A stretch of 64,000 nt of DNA from an uncultured Olleya sp. (GCA_947503885.1 CANNFD010000006.1:62001-126000), one strand, 5' to 3'; numbered from the stretch's first letter, positions 37,198 through 47,558 are shown. Translations and numbers: made by a program. The notes: generated by a model not told the origin, from the letters alone.

Positions 37198-39387
37198 TTA
37201 GTTTTTAATTTTATCGCCTAATGTACGATTAATAAAGTTTGTCATTTTTGCATACAAATGTAATCTTGTATTACCACCATAAATTCCGTGGTTTTTATCT
37301 GGATAAATCATCCATTCAAATTGCTTATTGGCTTGTACTAAAGCTTCCACCATACGCATCGTATTTTGCACATGCACATTATCGTCTGCAGTACCATGGA
37401 TTAATAAAAAGTCTCCTTTTAATTTATCAACATGATTTATTGGAGAGTTGTCATCATAACCACTAGCATTTTCTTGTGGCGTTGTCATGTAACGTTCTGT
37501 ATAAATAGAATCGTAAAATCTCCAACTTGTAACCGGTGCTACAGCAATTGCCATTTTAAATACGTCATTACCTTTAAATAAGGCATTACTTGACATAAAA
37601 CCACCATAAGACCATCCCCAAATTCCGATTCTACTAGAATCAATATAAGACTTTGCGCCTAGTAATTTTGCAGCTTCAATTTGGTCTTCTACTTCATATT
37701 TACCTAATTCGTTTTGAGTCACTTTTTTAAAGTCTGCGCCTTTTAACCCAGTACCACGTCCATCCACACAAACCACAATATAACCTTGTTGTGCTAGCAT
37801 TTGATACCAATAGTCATTAGCACTATTCCATTTATTAGCTACTTGTTGTGATCCTGGCCCCGAATATTGATACATAAACAATGGGTATTGCTTAGTTGTA
37901 TCAAAATTAGCAGGCTTAATCATCCACATGTTTAAATCGTTACCATTTACTTTAATTGTAGAAAATGTTTTATCTGATAATGTATAGTCTTTTAAAGATG
38001 CTTTTAAATCGCTATTGTCTTTAATTGTTTTGATAACCTGACCTGACTTAGCATCATTTAAAGTGTATAGATATGGAGTCTCTGTATTTGAAAATGTGTT
38101 TATAAAATAAGTAAAGTCGGCACTAAAATCTGCATTATTTGTTCCTTCATTTTTAGTCAAACGTTGTTTTTGAGTCCCGTTTAGCTTGATAGAATACACG
38201 TCTCTATTTATACTTCCATTTTCTACAGACTGATAAAATATTCTGTCTGTTTTACTGTCATAACCGTAATAATTAGTGACTTCCCAATTACCTTTAGTTA
38301 CTTGGTTAATTAACTTTCCTTTTTTGTTATAATGATACACATGGTTGTAACCATCTTTCTCGCTGGTCCAAATAAAAGTTTTATCTTTTAAGAAGGTTAA
38401 ATTGTCTGTAATATCTATATAGGCTTTATCTTTTTCTTCGATTACTAAAAAAGCTTCATTTTTATTAGCATCTATCATCCACAAATCTAATTCGTTTTGA
38501 TGACGATTCATATAAATAGCGCTTAACATATTAGCATCCTTTGACCATTTTATTCTAGGGATATAAAAATCGTTATAAGTTTTATTCACCTTAACAGCTT
38601 CTAATTTATTAGCTTCTAAGTCGTATAAATGTAAAGACACTTTAGCATTTGTTTCTCCTGCTTTTGGGTATTTAAACACCGTTTGTGTTTGGTATAACTC
38701 TTTACCATAAACATCCATAGAAAATTCAGGGACATCAGTTTCGTCAAATCTTATAAAGGCAATCTTGTTACTATCTGCATTCCAATCAAAAGCACGTACA
38801 AACCCAAATTCTTCTTCATAAACCCAATCCGTAATACCATTTATGATTTTGTTTTTCTCTCCATCAAAAGTAAGTTGAGTTACAGCATTTGTCTCTAAGT
38901 TTTTAACATAGATATTATTGTTATATCCATAAGCTACCTGTTTACCGTCTGGAGAAAAAGTAGGCTCCTGTATTTTATAATTAGCCACACTGTGTATTGA
39001 ATTTTCAGCTACATTATAAACCACATATTTACCAAGTGACGAACGTCTAAAAATAGCCTCTTCATCATAAGCTAATAATATTTTATTTTCATCTTTACTA
39101 AACGTGTAGTCAGAAAAATATTTTAAATCTAAGTTTTTAGAACTTACTAAGGTTTTTACCTTTTCTAGCGTTTTATAATCGTAAATATCGATTGTCGTTT
39201 CTCCGCTTGCTCTATCAAAGTTTAAAACTGAATATTGTTTACCATTATTCATTGAGTGTAGTGCGTCTAAACCTTCTGTTCTAAAGGTACCGCTCCATAT
39301 TTCTTCAAGTGTAATTTGCTTATTTTGAGCAGTTAAAAAAGAGGTTGCTAAAAAGCAGAATAGGGATAGGATTCTTAAAATCTTCAT
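37198..39387 (-). CDS. Dipeptidyl peptidase IV (S9B)
   Basis: Exported serine peptidase that removes X-Pro or X-Ala dipeptides from peptide N-termini. It has a signal peptide (about 1-20, ending FLTAQ), a beta-propeller (about 30-470), and an alpha/beta-hydrolase domain with the triad Ser593 (GWSYGGF), Asp669 (GTADDNVH) and His700 (DKNHGIYGG). VYEEEFGFVRAFDW holds the glutamate motif that anchors the substrate N-terminus. Length (729 aa) is normal. Followed 12 bp later by a POT transporter, giving a peptide-use operon. Confidence 0.95.
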   Translation of the reverse strand: MKILRILSLFCFLATSFLTAQNKQITLEEIWSGTFRTEGLDALHSMNNGKQYSVLNFDRASGETTIDIYDYKTLEKVKTLVSSKNLDLKYFSDYTFSKDENKILLAYDEEAIFRRSSLGKYVVYNVAENSIHSVANYKIQEPTFSPDGKQVAYGYNNNIYVKNLETNAVTQLTFDGEKNKIINGITDWVYEEEFGFVRAFDWNADSNKIAFIRFDETDVPEFSMDVYGKELYQTQTVFKYPKAGETNAKVSLHLYDLEANKLEAVKVNKTYNDFYIPRIKWSKDANMLSAIYMNRHQNELDLWMIDANKNEAFLVIEEKDKAYIDITDNLTFLKDKTFIWTSEKDGYNHVYHYNKKGKLINQVTKGNWEVTNYYGYDSKTDRIFYQSVENGSINRDVYSIKLNGTQKQRLTKNEGTNNADFSADFTYFINTFSNTETPYLYTLNDAKSGQVIKTIKDNSDLKASLKDYTLSDKTFSTIKVNGNDLNMWMIKPANFDTTKQYPLFMYQYSGPGSQQVANKWNSANDYWYQMLAQQGYIVVCVDGRGTGLKGADFKKVTQNELGKYEVEDQIEAAKLLGAKSYIDSSRIGIWGWSYGGFMSSNALFKGNDVFKMAIAVAPVTSWRFYDSIYTERYMTTPQENASGYDDNSPINHVDKLKGDFLLIHGTADDNVHVQNTMRMVEALVQANKQFEWMIYPDKNHGIYGGNTRLHLYAKMTNFINRTLGDKIKN

Positions 39388-39508
39388 TTAATATTATTTA
39401 TTTAATAATAGGAGGTCAAGTTTACTAAAAAATACCCAAAAAACCGATAACATTAACACATAAATCAGCAATAATCCATTGGTAAGCAAAAATTGAAAAC
39501 GGATATAG

Positions 39509-39516
39509 TATCTTTG
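39509..39516 (+). promoter_or_regulatory. -7 element upstream of the HMG-CoA reductase gene
   Basis: TATCTTTG matches TAnnTTTG exactly, 18 bp before the ATG at 39535. Its place downstream of a possible TTG start at 39493 supports the ATG as the real start. No TTG sits at the ideal 19-bp distance; the nearest one is 27 bp away. Confidence 0.5.
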
Positions 39517-39534
39517 TATTTCAAAAATAACAAC

Positions 39535-40833
39535 ATGAGTACACTCGTTTCTGGATTTTCAAAATTATCAAAAAATGAAAAAATTAATTGGTTAATCACT
39601 AACCATCTATCAGAATATAAAGATGCCGAGAATATTTTAAAACAATATTGGAGTAGCGACCAAAAGCTACAGCAATTACATGACGAGTTTATTGAAAACA
39701 CAATCACTAACTATTTTTTACCCTTTGGTGTCGCTCCAAACTTTGTAATTAACGACAAAGTGTATACAATACCAATGACTATCGAAGAAAGCTCTGTAGT
39801 TGCTGCAGCAAGTAAAGCTGCAAAATTTTGGCAGACACGTGGAGGTTTTAAAGCAACTGTTTTATCTACCACAAAAATTGGCCAAGTACACTTTATTTAT
39901 CCTGGTGATTATAGCGATTTAGAAAACTATTTTAACACTATAAAACCACAATTAATTGAAGACACAAAATCCATTACCAAAAACATGGAAAAACGTGGTG
40001 GTGGAATTTTAGATATCCAATTAATAAATAAAACTAACGACTTAGAAAACTACTACCAATTGCATGCTACTTTTGAAACATTAGATGCAATGGGCGCCAA
40101 TTTTATTAACTCTTGTTTAGAGCAATTTGCAAAAACATTTAAAGCTAAAGCTGAAAATCATTTACCACAACCTGTAAATATAATTATGAGTATTTTATCT
40201 AATTATGTACCTGAGTGTCTAGTTAGAGCAGAAGTAAGTTGTAATGTCGAAGATTTAGCTGAAAAAGATATAAATCCACACACTTTTGCCGAAAAATTTG
40301 TCCAAGCTGTTAACATTGCCGAAATCGAACCTTATCGTGCGGTAACCCACAACAAAGGTATCATGAATGGTATTGATGCTGTAGTACTAGCAACCGGTAA
40401 TGATTTTAGAGCGGTTGAAGCTGGCATACACGCATACGCAGCTAAAGACGGTAAATACAGTAGTTTAACACATGCTAAAGTAGAAAACGGAATATTTACT
40501 TTTTGGATGGAAATCCCTTTAGCATTAGGTACTGTTGGAGGATTAACAAGTTTACACCCTTTAGTAAAATTAGCATTACAAATTTTAGACAAACCTAACG
40601 CTAAGCAATTAATGCAGATTGTTGCAGTTGCCGGTTTAGCACAAAATTTTGCAGCATTAAGAAGTTTAACGACTACTGGAATACAAGAAGGGCACATGAA
40701 AATGCACTTGATGAATATCCTAAATCAATTTGAAGCTACAGCTGAAGAAAAAGTGCAAGTGGTTAACCATTTTAAAACAAATGTAGTAACACACAGTGCT
40801 GTTGTTGAAGCTATTGAAAACTTACGAAACTAA
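39535..40833 (+). CDS. mvaA: Hydroxymethylglutaryl-CoA reductase, class II
   Basis: Converts HMG-CoA to mevalonate, the committed step of the mevalonate route to isoprenoids. The 432-residue protein opens SGFSKLSKNEKINWL and has the substrate-binding block TIEESSVVAAASKAAKFW, the NRNKGIMNG-like HNKGIMNGIDAVVLATGNDFRAVEA, and GTVGGLTSLHPLVKLAL, all typical of class II enzymes. I chose the ATG at 39535 because a promoter -7 element lies between it and the upstream TTG. The GHMP kinase start shares a base with its stop (TAATG), so the two are translationally coupled. Cofactor preference is not readable. Confidence 0.92.
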   Translation: MSTLVSGFSKLSKNEKINWLITNHLSEYKDAENILKQYWSSDQKLQQLHDEFIENTITNYFLPFGVAPNFVINDKVYTIPMTIEESSVVAAASKAAKFWQTRGGFKATVLSTTKIGQVHFIYPGDYSDLENYFNTIKPQLIEDTKSITKNMEKRGGGILDIQLINKTNDLENYYQLHATFETLDAMGANFINSCLEQFAKTFKAKAENHLPQPVNIIMSILSNYVPECLVRAEVSCNVEDLAEKDINPHTFAEKFVQAVNIAEIEPYRAVTHNKGIMNGIDAVVLATGNDFRAVEAGIHAYAAKDGKYSSLTHAKVENGIFTFWMEIPLALGTVGGLTSLHPLVKLALQILDKPNAKQLMQIVAVAGLAQNFAALRSLTTTGIQEGHMKMHLMNILNQFEATAEEKVQVVNHFKTNVVTHSAVVEAIENLRN

Positions 40834-41750
40834 TGCTTACTTTTTACAGTCACGGAAAATTACTAATTACGGGAGAGTATGTTGTTTTGGATGGCGCTAA
40901 AGCATTAGCAGTGCCAACGCGATTTGGTCAGTACATGACCGTAGAAACTATTGAACAACCAAAAATTATCTGGTCAAGTATTGATAATGAAGGAAACATT
41001 TGGTTTGAAGACAGCTTTTTAAAAGAAGATATATCGTTATCGTACACGCCTAGAAATGAAATTTCTGACAGATTAATTGAAATTTTAAATGCTGTAAAAA
41101 AATTAAACCCTGATTTTATTAATCAAAATATAGGTTATAAAATCACAACAACATTTGAGTTTCCTAAAAATTGGGGATTAGGGACTTCTTCTACCTTGAT
41201 TAACAATATTGCAAAATGGGCTAAAGTAGATCCTTTTAAGTTGTTAGACTTGACTTTTGGTGGAAGTGGTTATGATATAGCTTGTGCACAACACAACTCT
41301 GCATTAATCTATCAATTAGAAAACAATCAACCACAAATAACAGTATTTGACTTTAAACTTTCATTTTCTGATCAACTATATTTTGTTCATTTAAATAAAA
41401 AACAAAATAGTCGTGACGGGATTGCACATTACAAAACCAATAAGGACAACTTAGCAAATACCATTACTAAAATAAATACACTTACAGACGCCTATACTAG
41501 CTGTACTAGTATTGATGATTTTAAATTATTAATGGAGCAACACGAGTTACTGATTGCCAAAATAACAAATCAAAAAACAGTTAAAGACATTCTTTTTAGC
41601 GACTTTAAAGGTAGTATTAAAAGTTTGGGTGCTTGGGGTGGAGATTTTATATTAGTTGCCTCTAAAACTAATCCAACTGACTATTTTAAGTCTAAAGGAT
41701 TTAATACCATTTTGAAATACGACGATATGGTCTTAAGTCAACCTAAATAA
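40833..41750 (+). CDS. GYDIA-family GHMP kinase (mevalonate pathway type)
   Basis: A 305-residue small-molecule kinase with HGKLLITGEYVVLDGAKALAVP at the N-terminus, the ATP-binding loop GLGTSSTLINNIA, and GGSGYDIACAQ, the motif that names the GYDIA group found in Bacteroidota. Coupling to HMG-CoA reductase suggests it phosphorylates mevalonate or phosphomevalonate, but which step is not decided by sequence. It ends before a strong bidirectional terminator. Confidence 0.88.
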   Translation: MLTFYSHGKLLITGEYVVLDGAKALAVPTRFGQYMTVETIEQPKIIWSSIDNEGNIWFEDSFLKEDISLSYTPRNEISDRLIEILNAVKKLNPDFINQNIGYKITTTFEFPKNWGLGTSSTLINNIAKWAKVDPFKLLDLTFGGSGYDIACAQHNSALIYQLENNQPQITVFDFKLSFSDQLYFVHLNKKQNSRDGIAHYKTNKDNLANTITKINTLTDAYTSCTSIDDFKLLMEQHELLIAKITNQKTVKDILFSDFKGSIKSLGAWGGDFILVASKTNPTDYFKSKGFNTILKYDDMVLSQPK

Positions 41751-41798
41751 AAGAAGCGCCTAAATTTATTTAAAAAAAAGCCATTTATAATCACAAAA

Positions 41799-41832
41799 AA
41801 AAGCCTCTTGAAATAAATTTCAAGAGGCTTTT
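41799..41832. terminator. Bidirectional terminator between the GHMP kinase and PpiD/SurA-like genes
   Basis: A 15-bp stem (41799-41813 with 41818-41832) with an A-run on the left and T-run on the right, placed between convergent genes. Confidence 0.88.
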
Positions 41833-41853
41833 TAAGGTTTTAAATACTACTTT

Positions 41854-43995
41854 TTATTGTACTGTTTTAGCTCTAAAATCTTCAATCTCTGCAGATTCTT
41901 TTAAAGCGTTATATAATCTGTTTTGTACTGCATTTAATTTTTTAGTACTTACTTGATTTGCAAAAGGTAAATAGTTTTCTAATTCTACAGCTGGAGTCTT
42001 TTTAGTGACTTGTACCATAAATACTCCTGTGTTACCCTTAACTAATTTAGATGGTACACCTTCTTTTAATCCAAAAGCAGTTCCTACAACCATTGGCTCA
42101 TTTCCTGCTCCTGCAATTGTTGGGTTTTTCATTGTAATGGCAGAAGATGATTTAACTGTTTGCTTTTCAGCAGCAGCAAAATCTGCTAAAGTTGTAGCGG
42201 TAGCTCTATCCATTATCATTTTAGCTTTTTTCTCTTTTCTTATTTCAGGTAATGCTGTAACAGAAGCATCTTCAACACTCATTAATCCTTTTTCTTGCTT
42301 AGCTGTTAATTGTGCTATTACAATCCCTCCTGGTACGTTGTCAAAACGCTTATAGTCTCCTATATCTGTAGCGTCTTCAAAAGACCAACGTACAATTTGA
42401 CGTTGATTTCCTAATCCTGGGATACTTTCGTCTAACTCTTTAGCAGTCATTGGACGCACTTCATAATTAGCATTTTTAGCTACTTCAGCAAAATTACCTT
42501 TGGCAATTGCTAACTCAAAATTAGAAGCATCTGCAAAAATCTTATCTTCAGTCTCTGTTGATGGTTGAATTTTTCTAGCTATTGTAGCTAATTTTACAGC
42601 TGTATCAACATTTTTCTTATCGTCAATTCTAATAATATGGTAACCAAATTTAGTTAACACAACATCAATACTTCCTTTATCATTAAAGAATAAGAAGTTT
42701 GCAAAATCAGGGTCAAAACTTGCAGGATTGTAAGTTGTTAATCTTGTCCAACCAATACTTCCGTCTTTACCTTTTGTACCGTCAGAGTTAATTTGGTTTG
42801 CAACCTCATTAAACTTAGCTGTATTGTTTTTAACTAATGGGAAGATACTATCGATCATTGCCTTAGCTTCTTCTTTAGTTCTTGTAACATCAGCAGCAGC
42901 TCTTGTTGTTCCTACAAAAGGAACTACAATATGACTAGACTCGATTGAATCTGCTAATTTTTTATAGTCTAAAACCTTAGTTAACTTATAGTAGTTACCG
43001 TCTTTATATGGTCCATAAACTTGACCACTTTCTAAATTAAAAATAGAATCTGCTATAGTAGCTGGTAAGCTAGACTTATATTGATATTTATCTACAAATT
43101 TAAAATCGTCAGAGTTTCCGTTTACAAAAGACTCAACATCTTTAGTGTTTAAGAAACCTAATTTATTATCAGTAGCTTTAGTAGCTTCGTTATAAACTTC
43201 TTTGTCTTTTAGTAACTCATTAAGCTCATTTTTGATATTGTTCTCATCCTCTAAAGAAGCAACTTCTTTAAAAAACACATACTGGAAGCTTCTGCTTGCA
43301 TCAGTTTGATAAGCTTTTTGGTTTTTGTTTATGTACGATTTGATTTCTGAAGTTGACACCTTAACAGTACTGTCAGCTATTGAAGTATAAGGAACTTGCA
43401 CATAAGTAATATCAACCTTTTCTCCTTCTAGTTTATGCTCTAATTGTCCTTCTGCTAATGTTGCAGTTGTACCAGCTTTAACCATGTTAAAGTAGTTAGC
43501 TTGCAAAGCATTGTTTGCTAAAGACTGCTCTGTAGAAATCCAGTTTTGGTAAGCTTCGGCAGAAGAGCTTTTTAAATTGTCTACAAACAACTTTAATTTA
43601 GACTCGTCAAACACACCATCTTCATTTAAAAAAGTTGGATCAGTACCATAAGATGTTCTAATTAAGTCACGCATTTGTTCTGACTCAACTGTCATACCTA
43701 ATTTTTCAATTTGGCCATCCATTACAGTTTCTCTAACCTTAGCTTCAAAAACACTATTCATTACTTGACTAGTAGTTGCATTTGGTCCCATTTGTCTTTG
43801 CTGAAACTCAACAAGGTTAGAAAATTCTTCTCTAGAAATATCTTTCCCGTTAATAGTTGCTACAACATCCGGAGATTTAGAAAATAATGCATCTTTATTA
43901 TCAAATAAACTTGATAAAATAAAAGCGAATAACGCTAATGCAATAACTAAGATTAATACAACCGTTTTTTGTCTAATTTTATTTAAAATTGCCAT
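41854..43995 (-). CDS. PpiD/SurA-like membrane-anchored peptidyl-prolyl isomerase
   Basis: A 713-residue periplasmic folding factor with one N-terminal membrane anchor (about 11-31). A SurA-N-like helical region follows (about 40-180), then a parvulin domain (about 345-455), with SHIVVPF at its start and GWTRLTTYNP...FGYHIIRIDD. A second, more degenerate parvulin-like stretch lies near the C-terminus. The layout resembles E. coli PpiD, which assists newly exported proteins at the translocon. It lies 134 bp downstream of the CorC-like gene and may have its own promoter. Confidence 0.9.
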   Translation of the reverse strand: MAILNKIRQKTVVLILVIALALFAFILSSLFDNKDALFSKSPDVVATINGKDISREEFSNLVEFQQRQMGPNATTSQVMNSVFEAKVRETVMDGQIEKLGMTVESEQMRDLIRTSYGTDPTFLNEDGVFDESKLKLFVDNLKSSSAEAYQNWISTEQSLANNALQANYFNMVKAGTTATLAEGQLEHKLEGEKVDITYVQVPYTSIADSTVKVSTSEIKSYINKNQKAYQTDASRSFQYVFFKEVASLEDENNIKNELNELLKDKEVYNEATKATDNKLGFLNTKDVESFVNGNSDDFKFVDKYQYKSSLPATIADSIFNLESGQVYGPYKDGNYYKLTKVLDYKKLADSIESSHIVVPFVGTTRAAADVTRTKEEAKAMIDSIFPLVKNNTAKFNEVANQINSDGTKGKDGSIGWTRLTTYNPASFDPDFANFLFFNDKGSIDVVLTKFGYHIIRIDDKKNVDTAVKLATIARKIQPSTETEDKIFADASNFELAIAKGNFAEVAKNANYEVRPMTAKELDESIPGLGNQRQIVRWSFEDATDIGDYKRFDNVPGGIVIAQLTAKQEKGLMSVEDASVTALPEIRKEKKAKMIMDRATATTLADFAAAEKQTVKSSSAITMKNPTIAGAGNEPMVVGTAFGLKEGVPSKLVKGNTGVFMVQVTKKTPAVELENYLPFANQVSTKKLNAVQNRLYNALKESAEIEDFRAKTVQ

Positions 43996-44129
43996 TTTTT
44001 GTGATAAATTTTGTGAAATATAGTGGGCGAAAATACCATTTTCTATTCAATAATAAAAGCACTTTATTATATTAAATAAATTTAATAAATATTGTTAGGG
44101 TAAAATACTGGTATTTTGAAGCTTAAAGC

Positions 44130-45419
44130 CTAGTCTTCTTCTTTAATTTTAAGCTCTACCAAGTCAATCTTAGTATTTGAAACTTCTAAAATTTTAAAGT
44201 AAAATTTATCTGTAGATACAACCTCATTTTGTTCTGGAATTTGCTGTGTATGATCGACTATTAATCCTCCTAAAGTCTCATAATTTTCTCCAACTGGCAG
44301 GTTAAATTTATAGGTTTCATTTAAATAATCTACTTCTAATCTTGCAGAAAACACAAATGTTGTTTGGTCTTTTTGCTCTTCAATTAAGTCTATTGAGTCG
44401 TGTTCATCTTCAATCTCTCCAAACAGCTCTTCTACAATATCTTCAACAGTCATAATACCAGAAGTCCCTCCATACTCATCAACAACGACAGCGATACTTT
44501 TACGTTTTTTAATCAATACGTTAAGTATATCTTTTACTAACATCGTTTCTGGGACTAACTCTATTGGCATTATCATAGAGCCAATGTTTTGAGGTTTTTT
44601 AAACAAATCAAATGAGTGTACGTAACCTAAAACGTCATCTATTGTTTCTTTATAAATCAAAATTTTAGAGCAGCCTGTTTCTGTAAATAATGCACTTAAA
44701 TCCTGAACACTATCTTGTAGCTCTAGTGCTATAATTTCTGTTCGAGGCACCATAACCTCTCTTGCTTTTACTTCTGAAAACTCTAATGCATTTTGAAATA
44801 TTTGAATTTCAGAATCAATATCTTCATCCTCTTCAATGCTTTCCATTTGTTCACTAATATAGTGACCTAACTCAACTTTTGTAAAGGCTAATTGTACTTG
44901 ATCTCCTTCCGTTTTAAAGAATTTTTTTAATACGACATCACTTATCCAGATAACAAAATCTGAAACCCAACTAAAAAACACATAAAATAAGTAAGCAGGA
45001 AATGCTAGTGCTTTTAATAATGTATTTGAATATATCTGAAAAAAAACTTTTGGTAAAAACTCGGCAGTAAATAAAATAAGTAGTGTAGATATTATTGTTT
45101 GTGATAATAAGCTAAAATCTACTAACAAATAGGTAATTATAGTATTATTACTAGGTAACATACTTTGGAACCAACCCATTAATAAGTCCCCCATAAAAAA
45201 CCCGTAAATAACTAATGCTATATTATTACCAATTAGCATTGTTGCTATAAACTTAGATGGTTTAGCTGTTATTTTGGATAAAATTTTAGCTAAAAATCCA
45301 TCTTGCTTTTTTTCTATTTCTATATGGATTTTATTAGACGACACATACGCAATCTCCATCCCAGAAAAAAAAGCCGAAAGCAATAAGCAGCTAATTATAA
45401 TAATTATAGAACTTAGCAT
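44130..45419 (-). CDS. CNNM/CorC (hemolysin C) family transporter-like protein
   Basis: A 429-residue inner-membrane protein with an N-terminal CNNM domain (three to four membrane segments, LLSAFFSGMEIAYVSSNKI), a pair of CBS domains (about 205-330, REVMVPRTEIIAL and VVVDEYGGTSGIMTVEDI), and a C-terminal CorC_HlyC domain (about 345-425). Relatives are linked to Mg2+/Co2+ efflux. It starts 1 bp after a 61-aa membrane-protein gene in the coaX-lptC operon. It is distinct from GldE in its N-terminus. Confidence 0.9.
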   Translation of the reverse strand: MLSSIIIIISCLLLSAFFSGMEIAYVSSNKIHIEIEKKQDGFLAKILSKITAKPSKFIATMLIGNNIALVIYGFFMGDLLMGWFQSMLPSNNTIITYLLVDFSLLSQTIISTLLILFTAEFLPKVFFQIYSNTLLKALAFPAYLFYVFFSWVSDFVIWISDVVLKKFFKTEGDQVQLAFTKVELGHYISEQMESIEEDEDIDSEIQIFQNALEFSEVKAREVMVPRTEIIALELQDSVQDLSALFTETGCSKILIYKETIDDVLGYVHSFDLFKKPQNIGSMIMPIELVPETMLVKDILNVLIKKRKSIAVVVDEYGGTSGIMTVEDIVEELFGEIEDEHDSIDLIEEQKDQTTFVFSARLEVDYLNETYKFNLPVGENYETLGGLIVDHTQQIPEQNEVVSTDKFYFKILEVSNTKIDLVELKIKEED

Positions 45420-45605
45420 TTATTTTCGATCTTGATTTTGGATCTTTTTGTTAAATCTTTTTTTGAAAAAAAACATAAACACTGCAGTAGCACCAAGAAG
45501 TAGTGACATATATGCTCTGGTTTCTCCCCAACTTACAATTGCATCATAAATAAAAAGTACAGCAAAAACTAAATAGGCGTATTGAAAAAATTTAAAAGCT
45601 TTCAT
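45420..45605 (-). CDS. Small two-span membrane protein
   Basis: A 61-residue protein with two hydrophobic segments (about 9-25 and 31-47) and a very basic tail (KKRFNKKIQNQDRK). It is fitted between lptC (about 60 bp) and the CNNM gene (stop and next ATG adjacent), so it looks like a real operon member. Family not recognised. Confidence 0.65.
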   Translation of the reverse strand: MKAFKFFQYAYLVFAVLFIYDAIVSWGETRAYMSLLLGATAVFMFFFKKRFNKKIQNQDRK

Positions 45606-45666
45606 TAAAATATTATTTGATAGGTAAAGATACTAAAAAAGTGTCCGTTAATTAATTAAGGCTATA

Positions 45667-46221
45667 TTATTCTTGAACAGCAAATTGCCCTGTGACTCCT
45701 AATACCTGAGCTTTTTTAAAGTCTTTATCCGAATCGAAGCCCATACCACTAGTAACATATCCTTTAGACCTGTAGGTTGCTGGTTGGTTTGTAAACAACC
45801 ACTCTTTACTTTGGTCATAATATAATTGCTCTGCAAATAAAGTGTCATTTGTTGGTGTTGCAGCAATAACATTACCTCTTAAATCAATTAGATTAGTATT
45901 ATCATAAATAATAGCGTAGTCAGAAATAATGGTGGTTTTTGCTCTTTTTTTATCGTACAAATGTAAAATCATACCATCAGGAAACTCGGAATATGAAAAC
46001 CCCCTGTTACTAAAATCATACATTTTAGGACTAATTAAATTAGCCGATAAGCGTCCCGAATCTGTATACTTAACATTTATACTGTCCGATACACCTGCTG
46101 GGTCATTAGCAGACATACCCATTTTTTTAACCTCTTTAAGGTTGTTGTTACATGAAAAAAACAAAGTCATAGCAATTGCTATGACTGAGTTTTTTAATAT
46201 ATGTAATTTGCGTTTTTGCAT
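45667..46221 (-). CDS. lptC: LPS export protein LptC
   Basis: Bitopic periplasmic component of the Lpt bridge carrying LPS from the inner to the outer membrane. It has an N-terminal hydrophobic segment followed by Cys (MTLFFSCNN), which may make it a lipoprotein in this phylum. A beta-jellyroll domain follows (YSEFPDGMILHLYDKKRAKTTIISDYA region, then LRGNVIAATPTNDTLFAEQLYYD), a pattern typical of LptC. Length 184 aa. Its ATG overlaps the stop of the TPR protein gene by one base, so they are co-translated. Other Lpt genes are not in the window. Confidence 0.88.
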   Translation of the reverse strand: MQKRKLHILKNSVIAIAMTLFFSCNNNLKEVKKMGMSANDPAGVSDSINVKYTDSGRLSANLISPKMYDFSNRGFSYSEFPDGMILHLYDKKRAKTTIISDYAIIYDNTNLIDLRGNVIAATPTNDTLFAEQLYYDQSKEWLFTNQPATYRSKGYVTSGMGFDSDKDFKKAQVLGVTGQFAVQE

Positions 46222-47558
46222 TATAGGCTTGGTACTGTTACACTTCTACCAATCCAACATCCAATTCTAATACTTTGTCCAGCATTACCTTGACTAAATA
46301 TCTCAGATTTAGTTGGTGCTTTTGCATTGTAACTAGTTACGTATTTAGATCCTGCACTACCTGCTTTAGCAGCTTCGTTTGCAGCTAACCAGAATACAGC
46401 TCTTTTGTTAAAGTTAGTATCACCACAACTGTTAGCACTACTTGCGTACATTGCTGCAATTTGTAAGTGAGGATTAGTATTTGATGGGTTAAGCTTTAAA
46501 GACTCTTGGTAATATTGTCTTGCTTTACCGTAACTACCATTCTTTTTAAAGTCTGTAGCTGCTTTATAATATAATTTAGCTTTTTTAAATGGATCTGTTT
46601 CTAAGTCCATCGTTTGGTCTAAATACTTTTGTTCTCCTGTTATAACATACAAGTAGTATGATGTTCCAGCATCTGGTTGTATTGTGTTTTTTTGTTTTAC
46701 AATAGTAACAAACATTGGGTCATCTTTACATCCTTTTTGATATAACTTGTTCATTGCACGTTGTAACCACACCGCATTGTTTTTATTAGCCTCGTAATCT
46801 TTTTGATAAAGTGGGATTAAGTTTTCGCAATTTGCTCTGTCTCCTAATTCTTTATCAACTCCCTCTTGTACTTTATCAAAAGCATCAACCATAGCACCAT
46901 AAAAAGTTTTATACTTTCCTTCTTTTTTAGTTAAAGCAACTCCAGAGTCTTCTTTATTAATTAACTCATTTAGTTTTTTAGCATTATAAGCTGTTTCGTC
47001 TTCAATTTTTTCTGATACATCATCATACTTATCAAATAAGTTTTGAGCTGTTTTAGTACCAGAATCATATAAATTAACCATTAACTTAAAGTAAACATAT
47101 AAGCTTTTAGCATTTTTGAAGTTATCTTTATCTGCTTTGTATGCTGCGTCAAAACAATTGTATAAATCTTGATCAGTAAGCCCTAAAACGTCTTTGTTAT
47201 CATATTTTAATTGACATTGATCTGCTTGATACTCTCCAATTGGAGATATACTTGCAAAATTTGCCATTCTTTCATCAAACATTTTAATTAAATCATTGAT
47301 GTAGCCAATTTTTTTAGCTCCAGTAGATTTATCTATATAATCGTTTAAGATTTTCTCTCCGTATACATAAATAGCCTTATTGTATTTAGGACAATCTCTT
47401 CTTAAATCCATAAAATGTGGATAGGCAGCTTCATAATTTTTAGCTTTAGCTGCTTCAGTCATTAATGACAGTTTTGTCATACATTCCTGTTGGTCCTGAG
47501 CGAATCCTACAGAAAGCCCCATAAACAAGGCAATTAATAAAGTTATTTTAGTTTTCAT
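46221..47558 (-). CDS. Exported TPR-repeat protein
   Basis: Signal peptide MKTKITLLIALFMGLSVGFAQ, then about 425 residues of helical repeat sequence. At least one clear TPR hairpin occurs near the C-terminus (GSYGKARQYYQESLKLNPSNTNPHLQIAAMYASS). I set the start at 47558 because upstream in-frame codons add 18 residues in front of a textbook signal peptide. Lies between an outer-membrane barrel protein and lptC, so a periplasmic scaffold or assembly role is likely but unproven. Confidence 0.85.
   Translation of the reverse strand: MKTKITLLIALFMGLSVGFAQDQQECMTKLSLMTEAAKAKNYEAAYPHFMDLRRDCPKYNKAIYVYGEKILNDYIDKSTGAKKIGYINDLIKMFDERMANFASISPIGEYQADQCQLKYDNKDVLGLTDQDLYNCFDAAYKADKDNFKNAKSLYVYFKLMVNLYDSGTKTAQNLFDKYDDVSEKIEDETAYNAKKLNELINKEDSGVALTKKEGKYKTFYGAMVDAFDKVQEGVDKELGDRANCENLIPLYQKDYEANKNNAVWLQRAMNKLYQKGCKDDPMFVTIVKQKNTIQPDAGTSYYLYVITGEQKYLDQTMDLETDPFKKAKLYYKAATDFKKNGSYGKARQYYQESLKLNPSNTNPHLQIAAMYASSANSCGDTNFNKRAVFWLAANEAAKAGSAGSKYVTSYNAKAPTKSEIFSQGNAGQSIRIGCWIGRSVTVPSL

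Noticed and set aside
39493-39534. TTG start adding 14 residues to the HMG-CoA reductase
   Set aside because: A promoter -7 match at 39509-39516 lies within this stretch, and the family begins at the later ATG.
44130-45419. GldE gliding protein as the identity of the CNNM/CorC protein
   Set aside because: The N-terminus and neighbours (lptC operon) differ from GldE, so the general family name is used.
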